A DNA stretch of 64,000 nucleotides. Origin: an uncultured Tateyamaria sp. (lineage in GTDB: Bacteria; Pseudomonadota; Alphaproteobacteria; Rhodobacterales; Rhodobacteraceae). The notes under the pieces were generated by a model that saw only the letters and a list, made by a program, of their open reading frames with translations, was not told the DNA's origin and did not search any database. Every line of letters starts with the position of its first letter. The stretch's first letter is position 1. The stretch covers positions 459,813 through 523,812 of the forward strand of contig NZ_CANLVZ010000001.1 of the NCBI RefSeq assembly GCF_947494755.1. The letters are read 5' to 3'. Position numbers and translations under genes: made by a program. Positions 1-9,214 of the stretch are shown piece by piece.

Positions 1-712
1 CGATCCGGCCCCGTTCGTTCATCAATGCCAGAGTGATTTCGAGGACCTGGCCGCCCACATTGTCGAAATAGACATCCACACCGTCCGGGCATGCCGCCTT
101 CAACGCCTTGAACAGCCCGCCCGCACGGTAATCAACACAACCGTCAAAGCCCAAGTGATCGGTGACATAGGCGCATTTGTCAGGCCCACCCGCGATGCCC
201 ACAACACGGCACCCCAATGCCTTGCCGATCTGACCCACATAGCCGCCTACGGACCCCGCAGCAGCAGAGACAACGATGGTTTCCCCCGCGAGCGGCTGAC
301 CGACGCTCAGCAGGCCGTGAAAGGCGGTCTTGCCCGCGATGCCGTAAACGCTCAGCAAATGGGACAGGGGCGCGATCTTGGGCAGCTTTTGCAGCTTGTG
401 GGCCGGTCGGGTGACATGATCCGCCCACACGGTCTCGGCAGCGACAATGTCGCCGGGGCTCAGGCGCGGTGACTTGCTCTCGACCACCTCGCAGATCGCA
501 TAGGTTGGCATCGCATCGCCCGGTTTGACCGCATCACGGTACGTCGCGCCCTGCATCCACGACCGGTTGGCCGCATCAATGCTCATCAGAATGGTGCGCA
601 GCAGAACCTCGCCGTCCTGCGGGTCCGGCATAGCCCCATCGCCAAGCTGGAAATGCCCGGCCTCAAGCGCGCCGGTGGGCAGGCTGGCAACTGTGATCTG
701 ACGGTTGGTCAT
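1..712 (-). CDS. NADP-dependent oxidoreductase, medium-chain dehydrogenase family (C-terminal end cut by window edge)
   Basis: About 237 codons of a minus-strand gene are visible; the 3' end lies outside the window. The translation begins MTNRQITVASLPTG and carries a nucleotide-binding stretch AAAGSVGGYVGQIGKALG, followed by GCRVVGIAGG and FDNVGG, as in the zinc-independent MDR enzymes of the curcumin reductase / YncB / prostaglandin reductase type. These reduce activated double bonds of enones and aldehydes with NADPH in the cytoplasm. The gene is divergent from a histidine phosphatase gene, with only 26 bases between the two starts, so both promoters must overlap the neighbouring gene or each other. 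The substrate cannot be told from sequence. Confidence 0.85.
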   Translation of the reverse strand, partial: MTNRQITVASLPTGALEAGHFQLGDGAMPDPQDGEVLLRTILMSIDAANRSWMQGATYRDAVKPGDAMPTYAICEVVESKSPRLSPGDIVAAETVWADHVTRPAHKLQKLPKIAPLSHLLSVYGIAGKTAFHGLLSVGQPLAGETIVVSAAAGSVGGYVGQIGKALGCRVVGIAGGPDKCAYVTDHLGFDGCVDYRAGGLFKALKAACPDGVDVYFDNVGGQVLEITLALMNERGRI

Positions 713-738
713 TGGCAGGCTCCGATGTATGAGGGGGC

Positions 739-1401
739 ATGACGCAAGAATATCGCCAGCCCGTATATACGCCGCCCAAAGGGGCGACCGACTTGATCCT
801 GATCCGGCACGGGGAAAGCGCGCCTGCGCGGGCGGATGTGAGCTTTCCGGTGAAGGACGGGCATGGCGATCCGCCGTTGCATCCACAAGGGGAACGGCAA
901 GCGCGTGCCGTGGGCGAACGACTGCAAAATGACACGTTTGCAGCGATTTACGTAACGAAGCTGACGCGAACCCATCAGACGGCGGCCCCCTTGGCCGCGC
1001 ATCTGGGAATGGTGCCGGTTGAAAACCCGGACCTGCATGAAGTTCATCTGGGGGAATGGGACGGCGGGCTGTATCGGATCAAGGCGGCCGAAGGCGATCC
1101 GATCTACCGCGAGGTGGTTGCATCGCAGGACTGGTCGGCAATTCCGGGGGCCGAAACGCGCGAGGCGTTTTTCAGTCGCGTTCGCAAAGGGGTGCGAGAC
1201 ATAGCTGATGCGCATGCCGATCAACGGGTCGCCGTGTTCGTGCATGGCGGCGTTATTGGTGCTGCACTCGCCATGGCGTCCGGGTCCGAGCCGTTCGCCT
1301 TTCTGGGCGCAGCCAACGGATCGGTCAGCCGCCTTGTGGTGCAGGGCGACCATATGTCGGTGCGCGGCTTCAACGATATTTCGCATTTGTGCCACCTTTA
1401 A
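739..1401 (+). CDS. Histidine phosphatase family protein (phosphoglycerate mutase-like)
   Basis: This 220-residue protein belongs to the histidine phosphatase superfamily. The phosphate-accepting motif is R23-H24-G25-E26 in LILIRHGESA, and a second catalytic histidine is likely the one in VFVHGG near residue 170. There is no signal peptide, so a cytoplasmic phosphatase is expected; the substrate is unknown. The start codon at the first ATG places RHGE at the usual distance from the N-terminus. Its stop codon overlaps, tail to tail, the stop codon of the convergent quinone-oxidoreductase-like gene. It sits in an acyl-CoA catabolic neighbourhood but nothing in the sequence links it to that pathway. 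Confidence 0.85.
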   Translation: MTQEYRQPVYTPPKGATDLILIRHGESAPARADVSFPVKDGHGDPPLHPQGERQARAVGERLQNDTFAAIYVTKLTRTHQTAAPLAAHLGMVPVENPDLHEVHLGEWDGGLYRIKAAEGDPIYREVVASQDWSAIPGAETREAFFSRVRKGVRDIADAHADQRVAVFVHGGVIGAALAMASGSEPFAFLGAANGSVSRLVVQGDHMSVRGFNDISHLCHL

Positions 1402-2393
1402 GGGGCCAGCAGGACAACCTTGCCCAGCACTTTGCGATCCGAAATCATCTCGAGCGCTTGCGCGCCGTCCTGCATGGGAAAACGGGCCGAGATGCGTGGT
1501 TGGACCTGACCTTTGGCATACATCTCAAAGATTTCTGACATGTTCTGCATGTGGCCCGCCGGATCGCGATAGATCGAAGCGCCCCAGAACACGCCTACGA
1601 TCTGACAGGACTTGAGCAGCGTCAGGTTGAGCGGGATGGCTGGAATCCCTGCCGGAAATCCCACAACCAGAAACCGACCGCCCCAGGCCATCGACCGGAT
1701 GACAGGTTCTGCATAATCGCCGCCGACCGCATCATAGGCCACGTGAACCCCCTCGGGTCCGGCTGCCGCCTTGATTTGTGCCGACAACTCTTTTTGTGCG
1801 GCACGGTCCATATCGCGCGGATAGATGATTGCCTCGTCCGCGCCAAGTGACGTGCAAAACTCCGCCTTATCCTGACTGCTGACAGCGGCAATGACGCGCG
1901 CCCCTGCCGCCTTGCCCAACTCGATTGCAGCTGCCCCCACACCGCCCGCCGCGCCAAGGATCAGAAGCGTTTCACCAGACTTCAATTCTGCACGGTTTTT
2001 CAAGGCGTAATGGGAGGTTCCGTATGTGAATACAAAGCAGGCCGCATCCTCGAACGACATCCCCTCCGGCATCTTGAGGCAGGTGGCGGCCTGAGCGCAG
2101 ATATGGGTGGTGAAGCCGCCGAAGCCGGTCATGGCGATCACCTTGTCACCGACGGCAAAGCCGCTGACACCGTCGCCGATGGCATCGACAATGCCCGACA
2201 CTTCACCACCTGGCGCAAAGGGCCGCGGCGGTTTGATCTGGTACAGATCGCGGATGATCAGCGTGTCAGGAAAGTTCACGCCGGCCGCCTTGACCGCGAT
2301 GCGCACTTCGCCCTTTTTGGGGGCGGCGTCGTGCAGCTCCGTCCATTCAAGTGTCTCCGGACCTCCGGCGGCGGTGCTGAGCAAAGCGTGCAT
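1398..2393 (-). CDS. NADPH:quinone oxidoreductase family protein
   Basis: The protein has 331 residues when started at MHALLSTAAGG. A longer reading frame exists upstream, but that part has no family similarity and overlaps the divergent SDR gene. It contains the MDR cofactor site LILGAAGGVGAAAIELGKAAGA and the motif AAGVNFPDTLI typical of zinc-free quinone oxidoreductase (QOR) enzymes, which reduce quinones or enoyl compounds with NADPH. The gene is read away from an SDR gene, separated by 137 bases, and converges on the histidine phosphatase gene. The same family as AcuI further along this window, but the two are clearly different paralogues. The substrate is not predictable. Confidence 0.88.
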   Translation of the reverse strand: MHALLSTAAGGPETLEWTELHDAAPKKGEVRIAVKAAGVNFPDTLIIRDLYQIKPPRPFAPGGEVSGIVDAIGDGVSGFAVGDKVIAMTGFGGFTTHICAQAATCLKMPEGMSFEDAACFVFTYGTSHYALKNRAELKSGETLLILGAAGGVGAAAIELGKAAGARVIAAVSSQDKAEFCTSLGADEAIIYPRDMDRAAQKELSAQIKAAAGPEGVHVAYDAVGGDYAEPVIRSMAWGGRFLVVGFPAGIPAIPLNLTLLKSCQIVGVFWGASIYRDPAGHMQNMSEIFEMYAKGQVQPRISARFPMQDGAQALEMISDRKVLGKVVLLAP

Positions 2394-2530
2394 ATGGTGG
2401 CCCTTTCGGCGTGACGTTACGGCAGGGATGCAATGCATCTGCCTTTGCCCCATCCTGCAAGGGCGTGGGCCACGCTGTAAAGCGGCGCGCCGCGCGACGT
2501 TGCGACAGCCTGATGCAAAGGACGTAAAGA

Positions 2531-3355
2531 ATGGACCCCAACACATTGTTTTCATTGCACGGCAGGGTCGCCCTCGTGACAGGCGGCGCAACGGGCATCG
2601 GGCGGATGGCCGCCACAGGGCTGATGATGGCGGGTGCCCATGTGCTGATCGCCAGCCGCAAGGCGGACGCATGCGAGGCGATCGCACATGATTTGAACGC
2701 GATGGACAGTCCCGGCTCGGTCGAGGGGTTTGCGGGCGATGTCAGCTCCGAAGACGGGATCGCCACGCTTGTCGAAGAGGTTGGCGGGCGCACTGATAAC
2801 CTCCACATCCTGATGAACAATGCGGGCATTGCGTGGGGCGCGCCTTTGGGCCAGTTTCCGCACGCCGCATGGGAAAAGGTTATGAACGTGAACGTAGCCG
2901 GCCTGTTCCACCTGACCCAGGCCTTGCTGCCGACGCTGATCGCATCCGCCACCGCTGACGATCCGGCGCGGGTGGTCAATGTCGGCTCGGTTATGGGCGA
3001 GGTGGCGCTTGGCGACGGGGCCTATTCCTACGCGGCCTCCAAGGCGGCGGTGCTGCACATGACCAAGATCATGGCCAAGGAGCTGGCAGGTCACCATGTC
3101 ACCGTCAACGCGCTGGCCCCCGGACCGTTCGTAAGCAAGATGACCGCCTTTGCGACCGCCGATGAGGGAATGCGCGAAAAGGTCGGCGCGGACGTCCCTC
3201 TGGGGCGCGTGGGCCGGGACGAGGATATCGCGGGCTGCATGCAGTTCCTGTGCGGGCGGGGCGGGTCGTATCTCACCGGCGCGGTGCTGCCGGTCTCGGG
3301 CGGGATACAGGTGATGAGCGGGCCGAACCTGTTTCGCGCCGCGCTTGAGGGCTGA
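2531..3355 (+). CDS. SDR family NAD(P)-dependent oxidoreductase
   Basis: This is a classical short-chain dehydrogenase of 274 residues. The cofactor motif TGGATGIG is near residue 17, NNAG near residue 97, and the catalytic pair YSYAASK follows a serine in NVGSVMG. A PG motif (LAPGPFVSKM) follows the catalytic region as usual. It is the first of a plus-strand run SDR, SDR, thiolase, nitronate monooxygenase-like, phosphotransferase, spaced closely enough to be one operon. Members of this set act on acyl-CoA or hydroxyacyl intermediates in many alphaproteobacteria, so a 3-hydroxyacyl or related substrate is a reasonable inference, but it is not proved by the sequence. Confidence 0.9.
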   Translation: MDPNTLFSLHGRVALVTGGATGIGRMAATGLMMAGAHVLIASRKADACEAIAHDLNAMDSPGSVEGFAGDVSSEDGIATLVEEVGGRTDNLHILMNNAGIAWGAPLGQFPHAAWEKVMNVNVAGLFHLTQALLPTLIASATADDPARVVNVGSVMGEVALGDGAYSYAASKAAVLHMTKIMAKELAGHHVTVNALAPGPFVSKMTAFATADEGMREKVGADVPLGRVGRDEDIAGCMQFLCGRGGSYLTGAVLPVSGGIQVMSGPNLFRAALEG

Positions 3356-3358
3356 AGA

Positions 3359-4246
3359 ATGATTGATTTCACGGACCGCGTCGCGATCGTCACAGGGGCC
3401 GGGGCGGGCCTTGGGCGCAGCCACGCGCTCGGGTTGGCCGCTCGCGGCGCGCGAGTGGTCGTGAATGACATGGGGGCTGGTGCCGACGACGTCGCAGCCG
3501 AGATCGAAGCCGCAGGTGGGCGCGCATGGGCGCATCGCGCGGATGTCTCGGACACCGAAGCCGTCGCGGATATGATTGCCCAGGCCCATGCCAAATGGGG
3601 ACGTATCGATATCCTGATCAACAATGCAGGCATCTTGCGCGACAAGACCTTTGCAAAGATGGATATGGCCGATTTCCGCAAAGTGGTCGATGTGCATCTG
3701 ATCGGCAGTGCCAATTGCTGCCACGCGGTCTGGCCGATCATGCGCAATCAGGGCTATGGGCGGATCGTGCTGACCGCATCGGGCTCGGGGCTCTACGGCA
3801 ATTTCGGGCAGGCCAATTATGGGGCGGCCAAGGCCGCGATGGTCGGCCTCATGAACGTGCTGCATCTCGAAGGCGCGCGCGACGATATAAGAATCAATAC
3901 ACTGGCCCCGACAGCGGCAACCGCCATGACCGAGGGGCTGTTGCCGCAAGCCGCCCTTGCGCTGCTGGCACCAGAGACGATCACGCCGGGCGTGCTGTAC
4001 CTTGCAAGCGAAAACGGCCCAAGCCGGACCATTCTGTCCGCAGGCGGCGGCACCTTTGCCGTGACACAAATCCGCGAAACCCAAGGCACCCTGATCAAAG
4101 GCGAGATCACCCCCGAGGCCGTCGAGGCCGCATGGAACGACATTACCGACAACACGGAGGCGCAAGACCTCGAAAACGCCTTTGCCCAGACCCGCAAATA
4201 CGCCCTGCGCGCGGCACAGGCCGAGGGGATCACCCTTGACTGGTAG
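3359..4246 (+). CDS. SDR family oxidoreductase, multifunctional-enzyme type hydroxyacyl-CoA dehydrogenase-like
   Basis: The protein has 295 residues and starts three bases after the preceding SDR stop, with a GA-rich Shine-Dalgarno region. It shows [26 protein letters not shown] and the catalytic YGAAK ([10 protein letters not shown]). The GAGxGLGRxxA and ILRDKxF signatures are those of the dehydrogenase domain of peroxisomal multifunctional enzyme type 2 and its bacterial relatives, which oxidise 3-hydroxyacyl-CoA. A C-terminal tail of about 60 residues ([12 protein letters not shown] region) is typical of that subgroup. With the thiolase immediately downstream it could supply the last two steps of a beta-oxidation-like cycle. 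The exact acyl chain is unknown. Confidence 0.88.
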   Translation: MIDFTDRVAIVTGAGAGLGRSHALGLAARGARVVVNDMGAGADDVAAEIEAAGGRAWAHRADVSDTEAVADMIAQAHAKWGRIDILINNAGILRDKTFAKMDMADFRKVVDVHLIGSANCCHAVWPIMRNQGYGRIVLTASGSGLYGNFGQANYGAAKAAMVGLMNVLHLEGARDDIRINTLAPTAATAMTEGLLPQAALALLAPETITPGVLYLASENGPSRTILSAGGGTFAVTQIRETQGTLIKGEITPEAVEAAWNDITDNTEAQDLENAFAQTRKYALRAAQAEGITLDW

Positions 4247-4259
4247 GGCCTCTTCCCTC

Positions 4260-4306
4260 TTCATTTCGCCAGATAAACCGCGGGGTCCGGGGCAGCGCCC
4301 CGGTCC
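4260..4306. repeat. Interspersed hairpin repeat, copy 1
   Basis: The stretch reads TTCATTTCGCCAGATAAACC followed by CGCGGGGT and a 7-bp stem CCGGGGC / GCCCCGG with a 3-base loop. The same two-part sequence (TTCATTTCGCCA-ATAAACCGCGGGG plus a GC-rich hairpin) occurs after tesB and, in the opposite orientation, after dmdA. The hairpin arms differ in bases but keep pairing. It lies in the 92-base gap between the second SDR and the thiolase gene and may attenuate transcription. Confidence 0.75.
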
Positions 4307-4338
4307 GATGCTCACCATCCATCAAAGGAATTGATCTT

Positions 4339-5535
4339 ATGCGCGACGCCGTCATCGTCTCAACCGCCCGCACCCCGATTGGCAAGGCCTATCGCGGTGG
4401 GTTCAACGCCACGCCGTCGCAAACGCTGGCCGGACACGCGATTGAACACGCCGTCAAACGCGCCGGGATTGAGGGTGGTGCTGTGCAGGACGTGGTTTTC
4501 GGGGCCGCGCTGCAACAAGGGCACCAGGCGGGCAACATCGCGCGTCAAGCGGCAATCCGGGCAGGGCTGCCCGTCACCGTGGCGGGGATGAGCCTCGATC
4601 GCCAATGTGCCAGTGGGATGATGGCCATTGCGGCAGCCAGCAAACAGGTGGTGCAGGACGGCATGGACGTGGTTGTCGGCGGCGGCGTCGAAAGCGTGTC
4701 CATGGTGCAGACGCCCGAGATGCGCGTGCACAGCGATCCATGGCTCAAGGCGCACAAGCCCGAGATTTACATGTCCATGCTGGAAACCGCCGAGACGGTC
4801 GCGGCCCGCTACGGGATCAGCCGCGAGGCGCAGGATCGCTATGCCGTGCAATCTCAGGAACGCACCGCGGCCGCACAAGAGGCGGGCAAGTTTGACGACG
4901 AAATCGTCCCGCTCAGCACGGTGATGAAAGTGCAGGACCGCGAGACCAAAGAGATCTCGGATCACGAAATCACCGTCGCCAAGGATGAAGGCAACCGGCC
5001 CGGCACAGCTTATGAAAACGTGGCAGGCCTCAAACCGGTCTTTGCCGATGGAATCCACGTCAAAGAGGGTAAGTTTATCACCGCAGGCAACGCCTCACAG
5101 CTCAGCGATGGCGCGTCGGCTGCGGTGGTGATGGAGGCGTCTCTGGCCGAAAAGCGCGGCCTGTCCCCGCTTGGGCGCTGCGTTGGCGTGATGGCGGCGG
5201 GGTGTGAGCCCGACGAGATGGGCATTGGCCCGGTCTTTGCGGTGCCCAAACTGCTGGCCGCACATGGTCTCGGCATGGACGACATCGGGTTGTGGGAACT
5301 CAACGAGGCCTTTGCGGTGCAGGTGCTCTATTGCCGCGACACGCTTGGCATCCCGGACGAGATCCTGAACGTCAATGGCGGCGCGATTTCGATCGGGCAC
5401 CCTTATGGCATGTCAGGTGCCCGCATGGTTGGTCACGCCCTGATCGAGGGCAAACGGCGCGGCGTGCGCCATGTCGTGTGCACCATGTGCGTCGGCGGCG
5501 GCATGGGGGCGGCTGGCCTGTTCGAGGTCTTGTGA
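4339..5535 (+). CDS. Acetyl-CoA C-acyltransferase (thiolase)
   Basis: A full-length thiolase of 398 residues. The acylated cysteine is C90 in [11 protein letters not shown]; the C-terminal active-site elements [17 protein letters not shown] and [16 protein letters not shown] are intact. Thiolases cleave 3-ketoacyl-CoA with CoA or run the reverse condensation in the cytoplasm. The subgroup with [13 protein letters not shown] resembles degradative acetyl-CoA acyltransferases rather than PhaA. It follows the two SDR genes and precedes the nitronate monooxygenase-like gene, so it likely releases acetyl-CoA from a chain-shortening pathway. The start codon chosen is the first ATG, giving the conserved N-terminus [14 protein letters not shown]. 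Confidence 0.93.
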   Translation: MRDAVIVSTARTPIGKAYRGGFNATPSQTLAGHAIEHAVKRAGIEGGAVQDVVFGAALQQGHQAGNIARQAAIRAGLPVTVAGMSLDRQCASGMMAIAAASKQVVQDGMDVVVGGGVESVSMVQTPEMRVHSDPWLKAHKPEIYMSMLETAETVAARYGISREAQDRYAVQSQERTAAAQEAGKFDDEIVPLSTVMKVQDRETKEISDHEITVAKDEGNRPGTAYENVAGLKPVFADGIHVKEGKFITAGNASQLSDGASAAVVMEASLAEKRGLSPLGRCVGVMAAGCEPDEMGIGPVFAVPKLLAAHGLGMDDIGLWELNEAFAVQVLYCRDTLGIPDEILNVNGGAISIGHPYGMSGARMVGHALIEGKRRGVRHVVCTMCVGGGMGAAGLFEVL

Positions 5536-5610
5536 GCCTTTGCGATTGGCGCAAGCGTCGGAGCCTCCGGCGGCAGTAATTTTGGTCAAAAGAAACAGGG
5601 ATATCTGTGC

Positions 5611-6609
5611 ATGATTGATCGAGCACCCTTGCCGCAGGCGTTGCAGGGTTTGCGCATTCCGATGATTGCGGCCCCCTTGTTCATCATTTCGGTGCCCGAA
5701 CTGGTGATCGCGCAATGCAAGGCGGGGATCGTCGGGTCGTTTCCGGCGCTGAATGCGCGCGAGGCCGAGGGCGAGCCGCCTCTGCTTGAGACATGGCTGA
5801 CCCAGATTTCCGAGGCCTTGGATGCGCACAATCAGGCCCATCCGGAGACGCCTGCGGCCCCCTTTGCGGTGAACCAGATCGTGCACCGCTCGAACGCGCG
5901 GCTGGACCGCGACCTCGAGATTTGCGCCCGCCACAAGGTCCCGATTTGGATCACCTCCCTCGGCGCGCGGGTCGATGTCAACGAGGCCGCCCATTCCTGT
6001 GGCGGCGTGGTGCTGCATGACGTGATCAACAACACCTTTGCGCGTAAGGCCATTGCCAAGGGCGCTGATGGGCTGGTCGCCGTCGCCGCAGGGGCGGGCG
6101 GGCATGCAGGCCAGCAATCACCCTTTGCACTGATCCGCGAAATTCGGGACTGGTTCGATGGACCAGTGGCCTTGTCAGGTGCCATCGCAACGGGTGAGGC
6201 TTTGTTGGCAGCGCGCGCCATGGGGGCGGATTTCGGCTATACCGGATCGCCCTTCATCGCCACGGACGAGGCCAATGCCCAAGCCGACTATAAGCAGATG
6301 ATTGTGGACAGCGGGGCCGAGGACATCGTCTATTCCTCTTTGTTCACCGGGGTTTGGGGGAACTACCTGCGCGGCTCGGTCGAGAATGCGGGCATGGACC
6401 CCGATAACTTGCCGCAAGCCGATGCCAGCACCATGAATTTCGCAAGCGGCTCGTCCAAACCCAAGGCATGGAAAACCATCTGGGGGGCCGGGCAGGGCAT
6501 CGGGGCAATCACCTCCGTCGGCCCGGCGGGCGCAATCGTGGATCGGATGGCGCGCGAATATGCCCAAGCGGGTCGCGCCCTTGCCGCAGAGTTCGGAAGG
6601 CCAGCATGA
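5611..6609 (+). CDS. Nitronate monooxygenase / 2-nitropropane dioxygenase-like FMN enzyme
   Basis: The 332-residue protein has the TIM-barrel FMN-binding features of the NMO family: PMIAAPLFIIS at the N-terminus, the phosphate-binding GAGGHAG (VAVAAGAGGHAGQQSP), SGAIATGEALLAARAMGAD and GYTGSPF. Family enzymes oxidise alkyl nitronates, but many relatives within acyl-CoA gene clusters have other, undefined roles, including enoyl reductase-like ones. The intergenic stretch before it contains a GCCTCCGGCGGCAGTAATTT motif and then AAAAGAAACAG. Its stop codon overlaps the ATG of the phosphotransferase gene (ATGA), so the two are translationally coupled. Confidence 0.85.
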   Translation: MIDRAPLPQALQGLRIPMIAAPLFIISVPELVIAQCKAGIVGSFPALNAREAEGEPPLLETWLTQISEALDAHNQAHPETPAAPFAVNQIVHRSNARLDRDLEICARHKVPIWITSLGARVDVNEAAHSCGGVVLHDVINNTFARKAIAKGADGLVAVAAGAGGHAGQQSPFALIREIRDWFDGPVALSGAIATGEALLAARAMGADFGYTGSPFIATDEANAQADYKQMIVDSGAEDIVYSSLFTGVWGNYLRGSVENAGMDPDNLPQADASTMNFASGSSKPKAWKTIWGAGQGIGAITSVGPAGAIVDRMAREYAQAGRALAAEFGRPA

Positions 6610-7634
6610 GCGACGCGCAGACATTGGATTTGGGGGCCGTGGCGACCTATCTGGCCCCCCACTTGCCCGGCTTTGATCGCCCCATCGAGGCCAAGAAATT
6701 CGAAGGCGGCCAGTCCAACCCGACCTTTTTGTTGCAAACCAGCGCGGGCAACTACGTGCTGCGCCGCAAACCGCCGGGCCAGTTGCTGAAGTCGGCCCAT
6801 GCGGTGGATCGGGAGTTTCGCGTGCAACGCGCCTTGCGCGACACGGATGTGCCGGTCGCAAAGGTCCACGTGCTCTGTGAGGATCCGACCATCATTGGCT
6901 CTGATTTCTACGTGATGGATCATGTGGCAGGGCGCAACTTCAATGAGCCGACGATGGAGGGGCTCACCCCACCGGAACGCGCTGACGTGATCGATGACAT
7001 GAACCGGGTTCTGGCCGCCTTGCACAGCGTTGATATTGAGGCTGTCGGCCTTGCCGATTACGGCCCCCCCGGCAACTACTTCGAGCGGCAGGTGGGGCGG
7101 TGGTCCAAACAATATCGCGCTTCTGAAACCCAGAACATTCCGGCGATGGACACCCTGATGGACCGTCTTGTGAGTGATATGCCAGCCAATGACGGGCAAC
7201 GCACGTTGGTGCACGGGGACTACCGCATCGACAACATGATCTTCGAGGCAACGGGCACCAAATGCCGCGCTGTTCTGGATTGGGAACTCAGTACGATTGG
7301 CCACCCCTATGCCGATCTCGCCAGTGTGATCATGCAGTGGCAACTTCCCGCCGGTGCGCAGGGACGCGGGCTGATGGGGGTGGACCGCGCCGCGCTTGGC
7401 TTACCCTCGGATGAGGCATTCATCGCGGCCTATTGCGCACGGCGTGGGCTGCGCGGCATTGATCAGTTCGGATATTATCTGGCGTTTTGCTTCTTTCGGA
7501 TGGCGGCGATCATTCAGGGCGTTCTGAAACGGGCACTGGATGGAAACGCCTCAAACCCCGAGCGGGCGATGCAGGTGGGCGCTTTTGTGCCGGTCTTTGC
7601 GGAGAATGGGCTGAAATCGCTGAAAGACATTTGA
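6606..7634 (+). CDS. Phosphotransferase family protein (ACAD11 N-terminal domain / APH-like kinase)
   Basis: The protein has 342 residues if started at the ATG that overlaps the upstream stop codon; a longer frame inside the preceding gene is not likely. Kinase-fold motifs are visible: EGGQSNPTFLL, YVLRRKPPGQLL, the Brenner-type catalytic loop H203-G-D205-YRIDN210 and the metal-binding VLDWELSTIGHPYADLA. This family is homologous to the N-terminal half of mammalian ACAD11, which phosphorylates 4-hydroxyacyl-CoAs before their beta-oxidation, and bacterial copies sit in acyl-CoA operons as here. A hydroxyacyl-CoA kinase role is therefore attractive but inferred. No partner acyl-CoA dehydrogenase is present in the window. 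Confidence 0.88.
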   Translation: MSDAQTLDLGAVATYLAPHLPGFDRPIEAKKFEGGQSNPTFLLQTSAGNYVLRRKPPGQLLKSAHAVDREFRVQRALRDTDVPVAKVHVLCEDPTIIGSDFYVMDHVAGRNFNEPTMEGLTPPERADVIDDMNRVLAALHSVDIEAVGLADYGPPGNYFERQVGRWSKQYRASETQNIPAMDTLMDRLVSDMPANDGQRTLVHGDYRIDNMIFEATGTKCRAVLDWELSTIGHPYADLASVIMQWQLPAGAQGRGLMGVDRAALGLPSDEAFIAAYCARRGLRGIDQFGYYLAFCFFRMAAIIQGVLKRALDGNASNPERAMQVGAFVPVFAENGLKSLKDI

Positions 7635-7720
7635 TACCAAGTGGATGTGGGCGGAACTTCATGTTTTTGCCCGCCGCCACATTGCACCCGCAGCAATTGA
7701 ATGTGCCCCCATGTCAACGC

Positions 7721-7750
7721 TTGACATATCCCCGATCTGTGCAACGCTAA
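7721..7750 (+). promoter_or_regulatory. Possible sigma-70 promoter of the Liv-type transporter operon
   Basis: A perfect TTGACA is present about 95 bases before the start of the substrate-binding protein gene. The matching -10 element is weak (CGCTAA at 18-bp spacing), so only the -35 box is convincing. Confidence 0.35.
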
Positions 7751-7818
7751 GCCTATCCCGATAGCCAATCAGGCCCACCAGAGGCAATCGGTCGGGACCA
7801 TGTTCTAGGGAGGAACAC

Positions 7819-9063
7819 ATGCGCACATCCACCACGCTCGGGCTGGCTGCGGCCCTGACACTGACGGTCAGCGCCTTCGCGGCAAGCGCCGACACCATCA
7901 AGATCGCCTTCATCGACCCACTTAGCGGCCCCTTTGCGGGCACCGGTGTCAACGGTCTGCACCAGTATGAATTCGCCGCCGAAGAGTTGGTGAACAAGCA
8001 GGGCGGCGTTCTGGACGGCGACATGTTCGAAATCGTCGCCTTCGACAACAAGATCAGCCCCAAGGAGTCGCTGATCCAGCTGCAAGTCGCCATCGATCAG
8101 GGCATCCGCTATATCGCCCAAGGCAACTCCTCGGGTGTGGCCAGTGCGCTGACCGAGGCAATTGAAAAGCACAACCGGCGTAACCCCGATGATCGCGTGC
8201 TGTTTCTGAACTACTCCGCCGTTGACCCGGCGCTCACCAATGACAAGTGCAACTTCTGGCACTTTCGTTTCGACGCCAATGCCGACATCAAGATGGATGC
8301 ACTTACGGACGTGATCGCGGGCGATGACTCGATCCAGAAGGTCTACATCATCGGGCAGGACTATTCCTTCGGCAAGGCGGTGTCATCCGCCGCCGTCCGC
8401 TTCCTCGGCGAAAAACGCCCCGATATCGAGATCGTCGGGAATGAGTTGCACCCCATCGGCAAGGTCAAGGATTTCACGCCCTACAGTCGCAAGATCGTGG
8501 CCGCCGAGGCGGACGCGATCATCACCGGGAACTGGGGCGCGGACATGCTCGGCCTTGGCAAATCCGTGCTCGAAAACGGATATGAGGGGCCGATCTTTAC
8601 CTACTATGCCGCCGCAGACGGGATCACGGCTGCCTTCGGGGAAACCGGCGAAGGGTCCCTGCGCCTTGTCGCCGAAGGGCAGATCAACCCGCCCGCCAAT
8701 GACCGCGCCGCCGCCTATTACGAGGCGTTCAAGGCCAAATATCCAGATGGCAACATCAGCCAGGCGCGCATCACAAACGTGATCGAAATGCTGGCCAAAG
8801 CGATCAACGAGGCAGGCACCGCTACGGATGTGGTCCCGGTCGCCTACGCCCTTGCAGGGATGGAGCATGAAAACATGTGGGGCGGCAAAGTCATGATGCG
8901 CGAGATCGACCATCAGTTGATCCAGGACGTGCACATCCACGCCCATACCGGCAATGACGTGACCTTCGACTATGACAATTCCGGGTTCGGGATCAAAGTC
9001 GAGGAGACCGTGACGATGGCGGCCGCAGACTCCGCCACCACCTGCGAGATGGACCGGCCCTGA
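7819..9063 (+). CDS. ABC transporter substrate-binding protein, branched-chain amino acid (Liv) type
   Basis: A 414-residue periplasmic binding protein. The first 24 residues form a Sec signal peptide ending ASA before DTIKIAFIDP. The opening IKIAFIDPLSGPFAGTG is the standard start of peripla_BP_6 domains, and the two-lobe fold continues to EVTMAAADSATTCEMDRP at the C-terminus. A strong Shine-Dalgarno sequence, AGGGAGGAAC, precedes the ATG. It heads an operon with two permeases and two ATPases. The lobe sequence resembles the group often annotated as urea, amide or aromatic-acid binders rather than leucine binders, so the ligand is unknown. The neighbouring acyl-CoA genes suggest a carboxylic acid, which is only a guess. 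Confidence 0.9.
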   Translation: MRTSTTLGLAAALTLTVSAFAASADTIKIAFIDPLSGPFAGTGVNGLHQYEFAAEELVNKQGGVLDGDMFEIVAFDNKISPKESLIQLQVAIDQGIRYIAQGNSSGVASALTEAIEKHNRRNPDDRVLFLNYSAVDPALTNDKCNFWHFRFDANADIKMDALTDVIAGDDSIQKVYIIGQDYSFGKAVSSAAVRFLGEKRPDIEIVGNELHPIGKVKDFTPYSRKIVAAEADAIITGNWGADMLGLGKSVLENGYEGPIFTYYAAADGITAAFGETGEGSLRLVAEGQINPPANDRAAAYYEAFKAKYPDGNISQARITNVIEMLAKAINEAGTATDVVPVAYALAGMEHENMWGGKVMMREIDHQLIQDVHIHAHTGNDVTFDYDNSGFGIKVEETVTMAAADSATTCEMDRP

Positions 9064-9075
9064 ACACCCGCTGAC

Positions 9076-9110
9076 GGGGCAGCGACACGACCACCGCTGC
9101 CCCTTCCTTT
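9076..9110 (+). terminator. Hairpin between binding-protein and permease genes
   Basis: A perfect 9-bp inverted repeat GGGGCAGCG / CGCTGCCCC with a 10-base loop is followed by a short TTCCTTT. It lies 12 bases after the binding-protein stop. Such hairpins typically protect the upstream mRNA end and reduce read-through, giving more binding protein than permease. Confidence 0.6.
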
Positions 9111-9165
9111 CGCCAAAAATACCTTGGGGGAGTCGCGCCAGCGACGGGGGTGAAACCCCCTGAAA
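9105..9165. repeat. Divergent relative of the interspersed hairpin repeat
   Basis: The stretch begins with TTTCGCCAAAAATACC, like the CATTTCGCCA-ATAAACC block of the other copies, and is followed by small inverted repeats (GTCGC / GCGAC and GGGGGT / ACCCCC). It is less similar than the three main copies. Confidence 0.4.
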
Positions 9166-9214
9166 CATCGCGTGGCGCAGCCTCCTCTGGATCACGTCAG
9201 GACATGATAACCGC

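Noticed and set aside
155..472. Short open frames on the plus strand opposite the first gene
   Set aside because: They are antisense to a clear MDR-family protein and have no start context or family match.
2552..4318. Very long minus-strand frame (588 codons) opposite the SDR genes
   Set aside because: High-GC shadow frame; both sense genes have full catalytic motifs.
5535..5600. GCCTCCGGCGGCAGTAATTT block before the nitronate monooxygenase-like gene as a repeat
   Set aside because: It looks like a motif common in roseobacter intergenic DNA, but only one copy was found in this window, so it is not listed as a repeat.
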